Shown here: piece by piece, positions 33,520-45,137 of the stretch | Numbering within the stretch: the stretch's first letter is position 1 | Layout of the letters: each line of letters begins with the position of its first letter | Assembly: GCA_027922465.2 (NCBI GenBank) | Contig: BQMF02000044.1 | Coordinates: forward strand, 372,001-436,000 | Reading direction: 5' to 3' | Source of the DNA: Turritopsis dohrnii | Lineage: Eukaryota > Cnidaria > Hydrozoa > Anthoathecata > Oceaniidae | Length of the DNA: 64,000 bases | Translations under genes and position numbers: made by a program | Notes under the pieces: generated by a model | What the model was told of the DNA's origin: nothing | Database searches by the model: none | Seen by the model: the letters and a program-made list of their open reading frames with translations, nothing else

Positions 33520-35113
33520 TTTATATTTAAAATGTATTGGTATCGTATTTATGACATTTTCTGCTTCTAAATACATTTTAAATATAGTTTAGAAATTTTC
33601 TCCTTGTTTGTCGTCGCCGAGCTTTAAATATATTTAAAACACATTAAAAAAGCAATACACTTTTTTAAAAAGGCAATACATTTTAAAAGTATTTTATATT
33701 TTCCTCTGAGTTCACTATTTTTCCAATATATTTAAAGAATAGTCAAGTCAATAATTTAAATGAATTCACGAAAAAAGTACCCAGAAATAGATGATAACTG
33801 AGATCCATTATTATTGCGCGCGAACTCCACGAGATTTAGCGGTCTGGGAAACGATATTGAAAAACGATGTTGACAATGTTTTTATTTATAGTTTTTTCAG
33901 GTGTGCGAGTACGTTTTTACATGAGAGTTATACTGAACTCACACTCGTTTGAGAGTTCATTACGTACGGGTAGAAATATTTTCTATACAAGATGGAAATA
34001 CTCTCTTGCCTAATTCAAATTCAGTGTGTTGTTCAGGGATTCCGTGCGTATGAGAACTTTTTTCATTCCCCCTTGGAGGTTCGTTATATCGAGAGTCTAC
34101 TGTGTATACCACTCTATTCACGAGGCTTTCAAACATTAGGATTTCGAAATGTTTTGAAATGTAGAACGCCTGGCCATGGTGTTTGTTTTCCCTCAAAAAT
34201 ACAGCCAACCTATTAGCCAATAGTCAAATCACATGACATCACCAGAAGAATAGGCTGAAGAAAGCTCGAAAAGTCAGAACTGGCTGCCTCAAGTCAAGAA
34301 GTTCGTTTTTTGAGTGCGTTTGTTTACAACATTTCATCAAAGTAGCTAATTTCTTATTTTGGATGTATTGCATCGTTTATATTTCCCACTTTCCTCTCTC
34401 TTGAAGTTGAAGGAGAGGCACGGAGAAGCTTTACCAACTGTCCCTAGTGTGTTTATGTTTAAAGTTGATGACATTCGGGCCTTCCTTGAACAAAGAGTCA
34501 ACGGAAAGATGAAGCAATGCTTCCTTTTTTTTACCTCCATTTCTTGTAAACTGAGTTTTTCTAGGAATCTCCAAACATGCAAACATAATGTTGACGGTGC
34601 TTTGTGACTAGTGTAGTTGAGTTTATAATCGTAAAATGGGTGTGTAAGATGAAAAATAGATATATCATTATCAGAAATGCAAAAAAGAAATGTGTGTGTT
34701 TTCAAAAATTGACTGAACTGCAGTAATAAAGCGTGCTTGTTATAAATGAAACAGTTGGAAATACAATCCAATTTGGGTTATTATTAACATCAAAGTACGC
34801 ATGCGTTATAGCAGACATGAATTGTGGGTACATCACGTGACTATCAAGGGAACCAATTAAACGACACTATTAAAAACTTTGAAGGGGCTCTATTTTGAAA
34901 AATAAAAATGCATAATGTCGGAAGCTGTTGCGACAAGCGAATAATGTGCTACCAATATTTATTCTGAACGAATTCAAATAAACAGGTAAAGGTTTTAAAA
35001 ATCCTCCTTGTGTTGTGATAGACATTCAGACAAAAGACGCGGGAAATTATTTTCGTGTTCCGCGTAGAAATAATGGCGGACATGCGAAAATCCAAATCAA
35101 TCTTAAAGAGGAC
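33520..35113. other. end of Tigger A and spacer
   Basis: ATTTAAAATATATTTAAAA-like repeats occupy 33520-33740. Tigger A's right end is at 34085-34103. No gene is supported in the rest. The 34346-34771 frames overlap on opposite strands without motifs. Confidence 0.45.
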
Positions 35114-35263
35114 TTTTAGGGATTCTCTACTATTTTCAAATATTCATCTTTCAATTGATTGAGCCAGTTTGCCACACAGCGCACTGCACCAAACCTGACT
35201 TTTTCAAGATTTTGAAAAGTTTCTTGAGCTATGAAATCTTGCTGTTCTTCTGTGCAATTTGCT
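35114..35263 (-). CDS. possible terminal coding exon, minus strand
   Basis: On the minus strand an acceptor-like TATCCTTTTCAG precedes a coding stretch reading CTEEQQDFIAQETFQNLEKV, then RFGAVRCVANWLNQLKDEY and a stop after ENP. The composition is that of a real amphipathic helical protein rather than AT noise, and the frame holds no repeats. A downstream AATAAA exists on the minus strand near 34963. No upstream exon was identified between here and the plus-strand gene at 36564, so it could also be an isolated retrocopy fragment. Function unknown. Confidence 0.3.
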
Positions 35264-36563
35264 GAAAAGGATATCTCATCAGCATGCGGCAAATAATACA
35301 TTATTATTCAACTGCATCATTATTGCATTGAAGGGTAGATTAACTCATGCTGATGTAGTGGCTTGCTAGCATGATTCTGTATAAATATGGAATTATAATT
35401 TGCATAATGCATCATCATCAATGACAATGTCATCCAAAGTTTCAAGGACTTTTCCATAACTTTTTCCTGTTAATTATAAAAAGCTACTAGTTTCATTGTA
35501 ATATAAACTTTTTTTTTGGCACACGCCATATAAGATCAATACTTAAAATACAATATTTGTGTTTTGTTTTGGTAGATGGCTGGTCATACTCTAGAGCAGG
35601 CGCCGCGACTCGACTTTTAAAGTGGTGGGGCCACGTAATATAGTGACTAAGAAGGCGCCATTATAGCACGTTTTTTGAAATTGTTACACTAGGTTGTAGT
35701 AGGTTGTGACTCTATGTAATGATTTAAATGTTCTAGACTTTATACTTATACATACTTTAATTGAACAACTAAAATGTACTAAAACGTTTCAAGATGGGAC
35801 ATATACACTTTCAATTAATACTTAGCAACAAATTAAGCAACATTGCTACTAAAAAATGGTCATTTCAAAGCAACATTATTAATGACCTTTCGCGATTAAT
35901 GTGCAATGTGAAATAAAAGGAAAAGATGAAAGGGAAGAATGACTCAACCATTCACGTGTTCGTTTGTGTATTTGCCTGTGTTAAAGATAATGAACTATTA
36001 CATGGAGAGCTGAACATTACACTATACTGATGTCTGTAGGTATAGAACAATTGAGAAATGGTCTGGGAACGAGGAGGTTCAGTATCAATAAAACACTCAA
36101 ACAAAGTAAAAAAATGATTGGCTCCTGGTGGAGATAATCTCAGAAGAAAACTACTGACACATCTTTTTCTCAACATTATGACACTTCATTATCTTGAAAG
36201 TGTTGAGTTATTGATTTGTATACATTATTTCAATATACGGAAAGACTGCTAATGTAATGTTATTTCTTTGCAAAGACAATTAATTTGAGAACTCTCATAT
36301 TTAAATTTTATTTTGCTTCACAAAAAAGTGGTCAGGCCATGGGCACGGCCCCTGTAGAATGTCCTGTAGACATGGAAATGATATTCTCTGTCTAGTATTT
36401 CAGAAAATTTAGTTTGACAACAATCAATTTTAGGGACAAAGTCATTTATATTCATATTAGTTTAAGGTTCCAATCAAGCAAATGACACTCCTATTTCTTA
36501 GTCAATTTCATGAAATGGATGTCCAAGTAAAATGTGTAAATGTTTTGTTTTTTGTTTTGTCAG
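35264..36563. other. region upstream of the zinc-finger gene
   Basis: No repeats or exons are certain. It should hold the 5' UTR exon(s) and promoter of the gene starting at 36564, but I cannot place a transcription start. An acceptor-like TTTTTTGTTTTGTCAG ends at 36563. Confidence 0.4.
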
Positions 36564-36852
36564 ATGCATATGGATATAACCCTGGAAAAACTTTTAATCC
36601 CGACAGACAAGAAAGAAAACTATTCATGGCTCAAAATGACAAGGTCTGGATTCCAATGTGCACTGTGCTTGAAATGGAATAGTAAGAAGATAGAAGATCC
36701 ATTTGTTTTTGGCTCAAAGACCTGTAAACAGTCAGAATTGAGCAACCACTTGCATAGTAAGAATCACCTTGAATCTAAACAACTGGAAGAGCAGCTGAAC
36801 TCATTCAAGCAAAGTAATTCTTGGAAGAAAGAGCTGAAAGTAAAAACAAATG
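36564..36852 (+). CDS. zinc-finger, Ser/Thr-rich nuclear protein, exon 1 of 4 seen
   Basis: First coding exon found of a gene spanning 36564-43246. It follows an acceptor-like TTTGTCAG and opens MHMDITLEKLLIP, so the ATG is either the start or a continuation from an upstream exon (phase 0). It contains YSWLK, then CALC (CxxC) and HLHSKNH (His pair), with LSNHLHSKNHLESK downstream. This W-x-K...CxxC...H-x(4,5)-H spacing resembles the BED/TTF-like fingers found in hAT-derived host proteins. I chose the donor GTGTGT at 36853 because it leaves one base and makes GAG with the next exon. The stronger-looking GTAAGA at 36859 would create a stop. Confidence 0.65.
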
Positions 36853-37520
36853 GTGTGTGTAAGAAATTACTTATATATAATACTTGACTTTATTCAGTTG
36901 CATTGTTTTTGCGAGAATTTAGACACAGAACAAGCACTCTCTGAGGTCTTTTAAAACAAATTCCCATATTGGACCTAATTATCAGCTCTCTTCTCCAGTA
37001 TTTGGGATTTTCAATGCTTAGTGTTGCGTATTGTGTTGGCTGAGGGTATGATGAAATTAGGCCGAACTGACTCTATTGGAAGCCAGTGAAAACTTGCTCA
37101 TAGATTGTATGATCTCATTCAATTGCAAGCGAAACTTTCTGACCTCATAGCCATGCCAGGTAATGCTCTTTATAGGTAAAAATCAGGGCAGAATGCTTAA
37201 TTTTACGGAAAATTCCCAGTCAATTATTACCCCTAACCTTTTCAACCGCTCCAGGTGGTGTAACAAGGGAGAACAATTATTTATTTGTAGCAAAAATTCC
37301 AACCACCCCTATTATTCTGATCTAAACTATCCTGATCCTGCTTAAATGAAGCCCTTGAATTGATTGATTGTCTGATAGTCGTTTTCATACTTACAAGGCC
37401 TCTTGGTCGAACAATTCTGAAGTTGTTTGTTAGAATGAATTTTAGTCTGACTGACACTGACACAGATATATAGTTGGCAAATCGTGGAAAACTTTGCTAT
37501 TGTTTCTCTTCTTTTATTAG

Positions 37521-39683
37521 AGCAAAATGCTGAGGATTCTGGAGTTACTCCGAAAATACTAAATGTCTTTTCGCTGGCAAAGTCAGAAAATTCCCAACCG
37601 AACCCTGTTGAAAATACTATAATCGTCGTGAACAACGGCACACTTCATACAGTTCCTGTTTGCAAGCCAAACACCAGAATGATTCCAATTTTACCCAAAA
37701 TCATGAAGGAAAGTCAAGTGGGAGTAAATCCAATTTTACCCAAAATCATGCAGAAAAGTCAAGTGGGAGTAAATCCGCTTAGTACCGGTCCGTTAATGGT
37801 GCGAGCCTCCTCGCAGAAACCTTATGATAAAATTACATACGCCTGTTATGACGTAACGACGGCGGCTGAAGTACTGCAAGGGCCGTTAGCTATTGTACCC
37901 AGCGGGTCTGTGGTACGCAATAAACTCGAATTGAACAATCAATCTCAGAAAAGTGACGGCAACGACAGGTTGGAACCCAAGAAAACTACACGACGCGATT
38001 TACACGGAAATTGTACATCAGTAGCTTCGTTGATGGCTGATCAATTCCTGACCTCAAGTTTCCAACAAAGTATCAAAAGCAGCGCGATAAATATCGTTAA
38101 TACTACGAAGGCGATATCTCAAATAGATACTGCTTTGAAGAAGTTTACACACTTCAAAGATATTTCGTCCTGCAGTTCATCCAAATCGAATCAGAAAACT
38201 TCATTGTCATCGCAAGTAGTTGTCACCAAGACTACCGTACAAACTCCCATGTCCGTCATATCGAATTGTAAGGACAGGCCTAAGAACCCTTCATGTGTAT
38301 CTACTAACGTGTCGGCTGAAACAACGGCACGATCTCCGATTTTATCGTTGTCGCCATGTCAGAATGATATTTCCACTGGCAAATATACAGACGATATTAA
38401 AGAAGACGAAGCCATGGAGATCGCGGCTTCTTTATTTATTGAGCCTGCTAGCGATCCCTTATCGACAAGTAAATCTGACGACGAAGAGACGGTGAGTTGT
38501 GTGTCGAATAGTGTTTCCGATGTCGGTTCAACAGACGCTCTTGTCGATAAGTCGGAAAAAGAGAAGAAACAAGATGATACTGACGACGAAGAAGAGTCGG
38601 AAGAATATACAGCTTCTTCGTCAAGCTCGGAAGAAGAAAGTAGTGACAGTGAATATGATCCAGAAAAGGATGTACAACCTAGCGAAAGCGACGACGACGG
38701 TTCCGATATGGATGACCTTTATGAAAATGCTGTAAAAATGTTGAGAGGCTCAAAGAATCAGAAATCGACCCCGACGTCTCTGACAAAATCCATCACTAAG
38801 AGTGTTTCACTGGCCCCTTCGGTAACCCCAAGTTCTACGGCACTTAAGCGAAAAGTCCCGTCAGAGTCCGAATCAACGCCTTTAGAGTCAGATTTTAAAA
38901 CTGTTAAACTATTACCTCAGGGTGGCGTGGTTGGAAGTAAAGACGCGTCAGTGCCAGTTACGTCGACGTACGACAAGATCAATCGACTGAAACTTCTGAA
39001 ACTACAACAACAGGAAGCGATTGAAAAATTACGCCGAAAACAAGATCATCAAAGTTGTTTAAAAACAGAAAGTTCGTCCGCGAAGACCATTGTTGTGAAT
39101 TCAATATCCGATGTTAAAGGAGAGGTGATCAAACGTATTGTTACTAACGATTCGCCATCACATCCTTTAAAAACATCTCAAGCCAAACGAGATAGTAAGG
39201 CGATGTCAGACGAAAAACAATTCACCACCGACAGCGATGTAACTATGCAGAGGACTTCCGCCACATCACCTCAGATAGCTGAATTCGCCAAAAAATATAA
39301 TTTTCGCCAAAGAATAGTCGAGTTTCGCCAAAAACTTTCAGAGAAAACAATATCGAACAAGAAGAAGACGCAACACATAACGACGACTGCATCGAACCAT
39401 AGCACGAAGACGACGGCGGCTCTGTCACCAGATATGATGACAAAAAAAATTCCGACGTCCGTCAATTTGACAAGGAAAGTTCCGCTGTCCGTCGCGATAA
39501 CGCCGAAATCCTTAGCAACCGTCACAATGACATCAGTTCCGACGTCCGTCACTTTGACAATGAAAACTCCGCTATCCGTCACGATGACGTTGAAAGCCTC
39601 AGCGACCGTAGCAGCGACATCATTTACGACACCCGGCGGCATTCTAAAATCTGCAGCATCGACGTCTATCTGCAATTCACTTG
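37521..39683 (+). CDS. zinc-finger, Ser/Thr-rich nuclear protein, exon 2
   Basis: A large 2163-bp exon between acceptor TTCTTTTATTAG (to 37520) and donor GTGAGT (39684). It enters and leaves in phase 1. The 721 codons are mostly disordered: Ser/Thr-rich segments, a 15-residue direct duplication (ILPKIMxxSQVGVNP, 37680-37770), a long acidic Ser/Glu/Asp tract (EEESEEYTASSSSSEEESSD, about 38590-38710), a helical KLLKLQQQEAIEKLRRKQ (about 38990), and two tandem 29-residue repeats near the end (PTSVNLTRKVPLSVAIT / PTSVTLTMKTPLSVTMT). The composition suggests a nuclear regulatory or scaffold protein. Overlapping frames on either strand are shadows. Confidence 0.85.
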
Positions 39684-40296
39684 GTGAGTAGACGCAAATG
39701 AAAAAGCTCGTTTGCTGTTTCTTTCAAGACAACACACCAGTGAACTTTCAGGATGCTCTGAAAGAGACGCTGTGACGATAAATAACTATACATTATGGTG
39801 GTAGGTAATGGTAGGGCTCAAAAAGTCTTTAAAAGGTTTTTTGGTTTTTTTACAGATATTTCAATTTGAAAATATAAGATTATGATAATGAACGTAGGAT
39901 AGTGTGTGTAACTTTTTTAATTCTAAATTTTCTAAGTTCGTACTTCATAATGTAATTTGACTTAAAATTCTTGATCCATTTGATAAAGTAGAAAGATGTA
40001 ATATTCAGTTATACATCAGTAATAGCAATGAGGAATTTTAACAACTCACTTATTACATCATTATGCAATGCATAAATCAAAACTAAGATCTTGAAATCGC
40101 GATACATATCGAAAACGACAAAAAAAGTATAAAAAGCTGTGAAAAGATAATGATTTTTAATTTTGTAATTTTTTTTTTATAATTTGATGTCAGTTTGGAG
40201 TCTTTTCTGGTTCAGCGTCGCTTTGTGTAGCCGAAATGTTTCTTTCCATTACCCTCACAGTAAAAGAACTTTTTTCTTACGTCTTTACTTCATCAG

Positions 40297-40575
40297 GTTT
40301 AGCTGAACCATTGCAGAACGATCATCTACTGATTCTTCCAGTCGGTAGCACTGTTATGCAAAATGTGCCTTTCCAAGTCAAGCGACTGTTAAATGGCAGT
40401 GTCAAACTTGTAGCCGCCCCCCAAAACGCCATGTCTTCGGTGACGCCACATAATGCACAGTCTTCGAAGACGACGACACCACCGTTGAGACCCATTATGC
40501 GTAAAGTAATTTCAAGTGGGCGTGGTCGATATGCAACTTTTTCCACAGCTACAAACATACCTATCATCAAGTCAG
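40297..40575 (+). CDS. zinc-finger, Ser/Thr-rich nuclear protein, exon 3
   Basis: 279 bp between acceptor TACTTCATCAG (to 40296) and donor GTAAGG (40576), phase 1 on both sides, so it could be skipped without a frameshift. It codes for GLAEPLQNDHLLILPVGSTV, then VPFQVKRLLNGSVKLVAAPQ and a Thr/Pro-rich end with SSGRGRYATF. The first part reads like a short folded segment. I do not recognise it. Confidence 0.8.
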
Positions 40576-40817
40576 GTAAGGGTACGTTTGATGTCCAGGG
40601 CGGAAAGGCGGAAAGGATACGCTCGTAATTCTTTCCAGGGAATTCGGGCTAGTACCCCGCCTTAGAAGTTTTTAAATTTCGTGCATCGAGCTGTTTATGG
40701 GCAAGGCGTGTGAGTCTTACAAATTTCTGTTTGAGGTGTTTGCTTTAGTGTATGTTAACCTTGTATGAGAACTCAAAGGATTTCTGAGAATGTTAGGTTT
40801 ATTTCATTTATTACTAG

Positions 40818-43246
40818 ATTCCAAGACTGTCCAATTACCTCCTTTTATAGCCAGTTACGACAAATGTCAACAGATTTCTTGTCACCCTATCGACACAACC
40901 ACTCCAAATAAACCCGTTTTGGATGGTCCGTCCGTATCTGTCCGAATCGTGTCGGAAACAGCTACAAACATGGGTTTTCATAACCAGGATCTTGTCGCGG
41001 CTAAGCAGATACAACCTCCTGTCTCGAATATCCTCATCATGGACAAAGGACGTTCTATGATGACGTCGGGTAACGACATACCGATCTCCATGGTGACAGG
41101 TTCTTTCGGATCATGCAGAATTGCGCCGCAAGCGACGGCTGCGAGATGTAAACCGGACCCGCTCACCCTTCGACGACCCTTGATTGGTATTACTTTGCCA
41201 GACAAAAAAATCGGAACGTTGAATAATCCAATGGTGATGTCTTCTGTTAGCAGGCCAGTACTTGTTCCTATAAAAAATCCACCGCTTCAAGTTTTACCCC
41301 ACATCAAGGTTGCGGGAAAAACGCCAAGCGGCGCTGCGTCCTTTGTTGTCAATAGTGCAGCCGTAAGCACCCTTCAGCCAAGATTACGGCATGGAGTCGC
41401 ACCGTCGGCAAGTCATACCTCAAAAGTGCAGTCGAGCCACCAATCCCAGAATGCAACCGTTGGTCATTTTAACAATGGCAGGACGACGCCCCAACAAGTT
41501 TACAGTACCTCGCCAGCAATACTTCCAATCAACTATCCTTCAGTACCAGTTCCGAATACGCCCTCCTCAGCAGCACTTCCGATCACGCCCTCTTCAACAC
41601 TAATTCAGTCTTCAACAGCAACTCAGACTTCGCTTAAATCAAGTTGTGCTCAAGTTTCCTGCAACTACACCATTTCACTCAACTCTGTTCCGAAGATATC
41701 CCCGATAACTGTTTTTCCAGCAGCGCCCATTCATTCGTCTGGCATCAAAGAAACTCCGCAATCAATTGGAGTATGTCGTAAAAATGTTCCAATAGCGCCT
41801 GCAACTCCGTCCAACACTGCACCCATCGTGATTGTTCTTCCTAAATCTTCGAAGAGTCCTGGCAGTCCTGCTACTATTAATACTATACATATGCCTCCTT
41901 TAAGTAGCTCATGCACTACGTCAACACATGTGGGCGCAAATATCAAACAACCAGCTGTTTCGATATGCACTATCGTATCACCCACAATGCGGGAGCTCCG
42001 CCCTCAAATGAACACGAATGCTGGAACTACCCCTGTAACTTCAAGTCACACAACGCCCGGTACTCATTTCATTACAAAAAACGTTAATGGGCAAAATGTG
42101 TGGTACATTGTAACCAAGCCGCCCGCTCCAGTGGGACAGTCAACCGTTCAACCACAGATGGAGCCAAGTAACAGCATCATGAAACTCATAAATCTGGTGA
42201 ATGTTGATAAGAAACCTGCAACCACATCTTCCAGCATGGCAAGCAAGTCGAAAGGAACATCGCCTACGATTCTATTACAACCGAACGTAAATTCAACCAA
42301 TCCCTTGACGGTACTACCGGTAACCGTGAAACATTCGCCGATATCACAATCGGTAGCTTTGAAACTCTCTCCGAAGACACCAACCGTTCCTATAAAGCTC
42401 GGTGTGCGAGAGAAGCTGTTTCGTATGACGAACGACGTGCAACGGTGGAAATTTCTCCCCAACTCTGATGACAACAACTTTCTGTACCTGCTCGGGTACG
42501 AGGCTTGCCTAAACGAACTGGCCGGCGAATACTATGGCATTCGTAAGGGTGGTATGGGTGTCGGCTTCCGTGAATGTTACCAGACGTATTTGAAGAAGAG
42601 AAGGAGGGCAGGCTTTAAACCCAGGGTCGCTGCAAGTCGTGTGAAGAAGGTGATCGAAGTCATTTGTTCTGACGAGGAGGAAGAAGAAAAAGACGAAGGT
42701 AACGCCGCTGTTGGTGAAGTATCGGATAGTTCAGGTAATAGCATACCCAACGAGAAGGTTGTGCTGTCGGCTAAGCGCGGAAATTCTGGTGGCGATGATG
42801 TCAACGGCATCAAACGTATTAAACTCGATGGATGTTCTGAAGATGCGAATAGCGTGGATGCGAAAGCTGAGGTAAGCGAGGTAAATCCGAGTGTTCATGA
42901 ACAACCAACAGAGTCAGCTGTTAGTAATAGCAGATCTTGTGGAGTGGATAGAGTACCAGCACACGTCAAGATTACCGAACCGTCGGCATCTACTTCTAAG
43001 GACAATACGTCTGACGATATTGCGTCCTGCGACGCCGTTGCCGACGAAATTCCTATGACGAACGGAAATAATGGTGGCGAAGAACTTCAACAAAAAGAAG
43101 AAATTGAGGACAGCGAGAAACTGGATTCAAGTGATTCAAGTTCGAACTCGTCCTCAGACCTCTTCGATTTTCGTTTGTTGTCACCATCGAAATTAAACCC
43201 GAAAGTCATCGTTGAAAAAATGATGTCATACACCGTTGTGAAATGA
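40818..43246 (+). CDS. zinc-finger, Ser/Thr-rich nuclear protein, last exon
   Basis: Acceptor TTATTACTAG (to 40817), phase 1, stop TGA at 43244-43246. About 520 codons of Ser/Thr/Pro/Val-rich sequence lead to the one compact module: REKLFRMTNDVQRWKFLPNS, FLYLLGYEACLNELAGEYYG, FRECYQTYLKKRRRAGFKPR (about 42405-42620). A run of acidic residues and another Ser/Asp-rich tail follow. The GYEACLNELA segment is faintly like the Orange domain of Hes-type factors, but no bHLH precedes it, so I give no name. The four exons sum to 5160 bp (1719 residues plus stop). No AATAAA lies within the next 300 bp. Confidence 0.85.
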
Positions 43247-43489
43247 AACTTGACCCCAAAGGAGGAGTGCCTTTTTAACGTTGGAACACCCTCCCCCACT
43301 CACCCTACTTTGCATCACGTTATTGTGAAAGTTTCAGTTTTCAAGTTTTTTTTATCCATATTGGGATCGTTTGAAATTTTGTTTTTACCGTTAAAACCGA
43401 TAGTTTTTCTGTTAAAAATATTTATGTATATTTTTTTTTTATCTTCAGAAGATGTTATATTGTTTTATCTTTGTTCGTTTTTCGTTACT
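43247..43489 (+). other. presumed 3' UTR of the zinc-finger gene
   Basis: T-rich sequence directly after the stop codon, with no open frame of note. No canonical polyadenylation signal was found. A SINE head begins at 43490, and the UTR may run into or beyond it. Confidence 0.4.
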
Positions 43490-43562
43490 GGCGCCGTAGT
43501 ATAGTGGTTAGAACTCTCGTGATTCATGCGAGAGATCGAGGTTCAATTCCGTATCCAATACG
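43490..43562 (+). mobile_element. tRNA-like SINE head
   Basis: GGCGCCGTAGTATAGTGGTT and GAGGTTCAATTCC match the SINE head at 29327, but the 3' acceptor arm is replaced by CCGTATCCAATACGCC and no body follows. It is a truncated copy in the presumed 3' UTR/downstream region. Confidence 0.7.
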
Positions 43563-43979
43563 CCTACCCAACACGTATCATTTTCAGTTTATTGATTGGT
43601 TCTCGAGATAATTATTTATAATTATTCCTTTGTTTATACATAGTTAACTATGATTTAATGAAGTTTTGATACGCATATTGGTCCGGTGGCGGTCTTTGGT
43701 CACCCATACAATTAGTAGTATATATGGGTTTTCATTTTATTTTCTCGTTATATGGTCCCTTGGGACTTCAAAGCCGGTTTTTGCCAACCTGCTGCCAAAG
43801 CTGGGGAAAATTTTTTATAGGGTTTTGAATTGGGTAGGGTCATTTTAGCTTGGAGGGCCCCTCTTATATATTAGAAAGTCGATTTTCGAAGTTCTTATTA
43901 AGCTTAAACTGATTGTACCAACAGATAGAGGCTTGAAGAGTAGATCTCCAAAATGGGGTCATTTGTCTAATTGGTCGAC
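43563..43979. other. spacer, nothing seen
   Basis: AT-rich spacer. TAGGGTCATTTTAGC... CTTGGAGGG phrases near 43840 have a partly inverted counterpart near 44600 (GAGTGACCCTACCCAATTC), so the TTA-flanked MITE may sit inside an older repeat. Confidence 0.4.
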
Positions 43980-43982
43980 TTA

Positions 43983-44375
43983 GGGGCTGATTACATGATC
44001 CCGGTTAGCCGCGATGAAATTTCATCCCGCCTTGCCGAGGTCTTGGCTTCCTGGTCAAATCTTCATAAATTTCCCATCGCGATTACATGATAAAATTTTC
44101 ATCCCGCCTATCCGAGATCTCGGCTATCAAGAGCCGGGATCTCGGTTAGGCGGGATACAATTTTCCCATGTAATCACTTCGTCCCGGTCAACCGGGACAA
44201 GTTTGAGGTTTGAGCATGCGTAGTTTATCAAAAATTCAAAACACAAAGGGTTAGCTTTGTCCCGTCCCGCCTAAACGGGATGAAGATTTTGCATGTAACA
44301 CCGAGTTGAAATTCATCTCGGCAAGGCGGGATGAAATTTCATCCCGGCTAACACCGGGATCATGTAATCAGCCCC
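43983..44375. mobile_element. 393-bp Harbinger-like MITE, TTA duplication
   Basis: GGGGCTGATTACATGATCCC (after TTA 43980-43982) is mirrored by GGGATCATGTAATCAGCCCC (before TTA 44376-44378). The inverted pairing continues through GATGAAATTTCATCCCGCC on each side, and further inverted pairs lie at the centre (GAGATCTCGGCTATC / GATCTCGGTTAGGCGGGAT). Three-base TTA duplications are typical of PIF/Harbinger. It is non-coding. Confidence 0.85.
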
Positions 44376-44378
44376 TTA

Positions 44379-45127
44379 GTCCCCCAGAATAGGTCTTCAA
44401 ATAAATGCAATTTTTTATGCCGATGTCAGCATTTTTGAGAAAACTTTGAGTGAAAAAAACACCTTAATCAGACGCGTCTAGAAGAGAAGAGTACTATCAA
44501 TTAGAGGTATAGTTTATAAGGTTTCTATGGTTGGATATCGTGAGTTATTTGAGTTTGAAATTTTGTTAACTCAGCGCAAAAAGGGCAAAAACGTCGAAAA
44601 ACTCTGAGTGACCCTACCCAATTCAAAACTCTATAAAAAAGTTTCCCCAGCTTTCCCACGCCACGACGGACCACATCAAGATCACATTCAGTGTAGTAAA
44701 CATTTTCATAAGAAACTTTTACTTAATTAGAAAAATCAAGGTTCTGAAAATTGTGGAGGTTGTTGACGTCTACAGTAGCATCACCTCAAGCTGTTCAATT
44801 TAAAAGCGCACTGTATATTGTGACTGCATAAAAGCACGTTGTCGTCACGACATGTTACACAATACTTATACGCAAACAGCACACCTGCCTGACGTGTGGT
44901 AAGAAGAATCGCACGTGTTCTTTTCGCTTTTCCATTGTGTTTGTCTCAGTCACCTTTTTTGTAATTCGAACACCCAAACGATCGAAGAAGAAGATCAAAA
45001 ACGTTTGATTTATGGAACGTTCGAATTAAGGAAGTGCATTTACAAAGAAATAAATGTTGGAAGGAAGTATGAAGTTTGTTCGAGTTTGAGAGAGAGACGT
45101 CCATATACTTTCTTTTCTGCCGCTTTA
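44379..45127. other. spacer, nothing firm
   Basis: No gene. GACCCTACCCAATTCAAAAC (about 44611) is the reverse complement of GTTTTGAATTGGGTAGGGTC (about 43826), giving a long-spaced inverted pair around the MITE. CTATAAAAAAGTTTCCCCAGC continues the match. Confidence 0.5.
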
Positions 45128-45137
45128 TTCTATGCTT

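Larger units (their letters stand above)
27349..34103 (+). mobile_element. pogo/Tigger element A, containing nested insertions
   Basis: The left end CAGTGGACTCTCGATATAAC (27351, after TA) and right end TTATATCGAGAGTCTACTG (34085-34103) are inverted repeats of the pogo/Tigger type. Extra GATATAACGAA phrases lie inside the left end. The interior holds the 3' third of a pogo transposase (27771-29192), then SINEs and a second Tigger (30053-33517). I infer these are nested inside A because no other end matching the left one occurs in between. Confidence 0.6.

Noticed and set aside
35952..36176. Minus-strand frame starting MLRKRCVSSFLLRLSPPG, like a mitochondrial presequence
   Set aside because: No supporting donor or downstream exon, and the similarity is only compositional.
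36859..36864. GTAAGA as the donor of host exon 1
   Set aside because: Joining it to the acceptor at 37520 makes TAG at once; the GT at 36853 keeps the frame.
37342..37641. Minus-strand frames across the host gene (also 39271-39675, 41731-41985, 42577-42813)
   Set aside because: They lie opposite exons with phase-consistent splicing and have no motif of their own; shadows.
42405..42620. Hes-type Orange domain at the host gene C-terminus
   Set aside because: Only GYEACLNELA resembles it, and there is no bHLH or WRPW motif; too weak to name.
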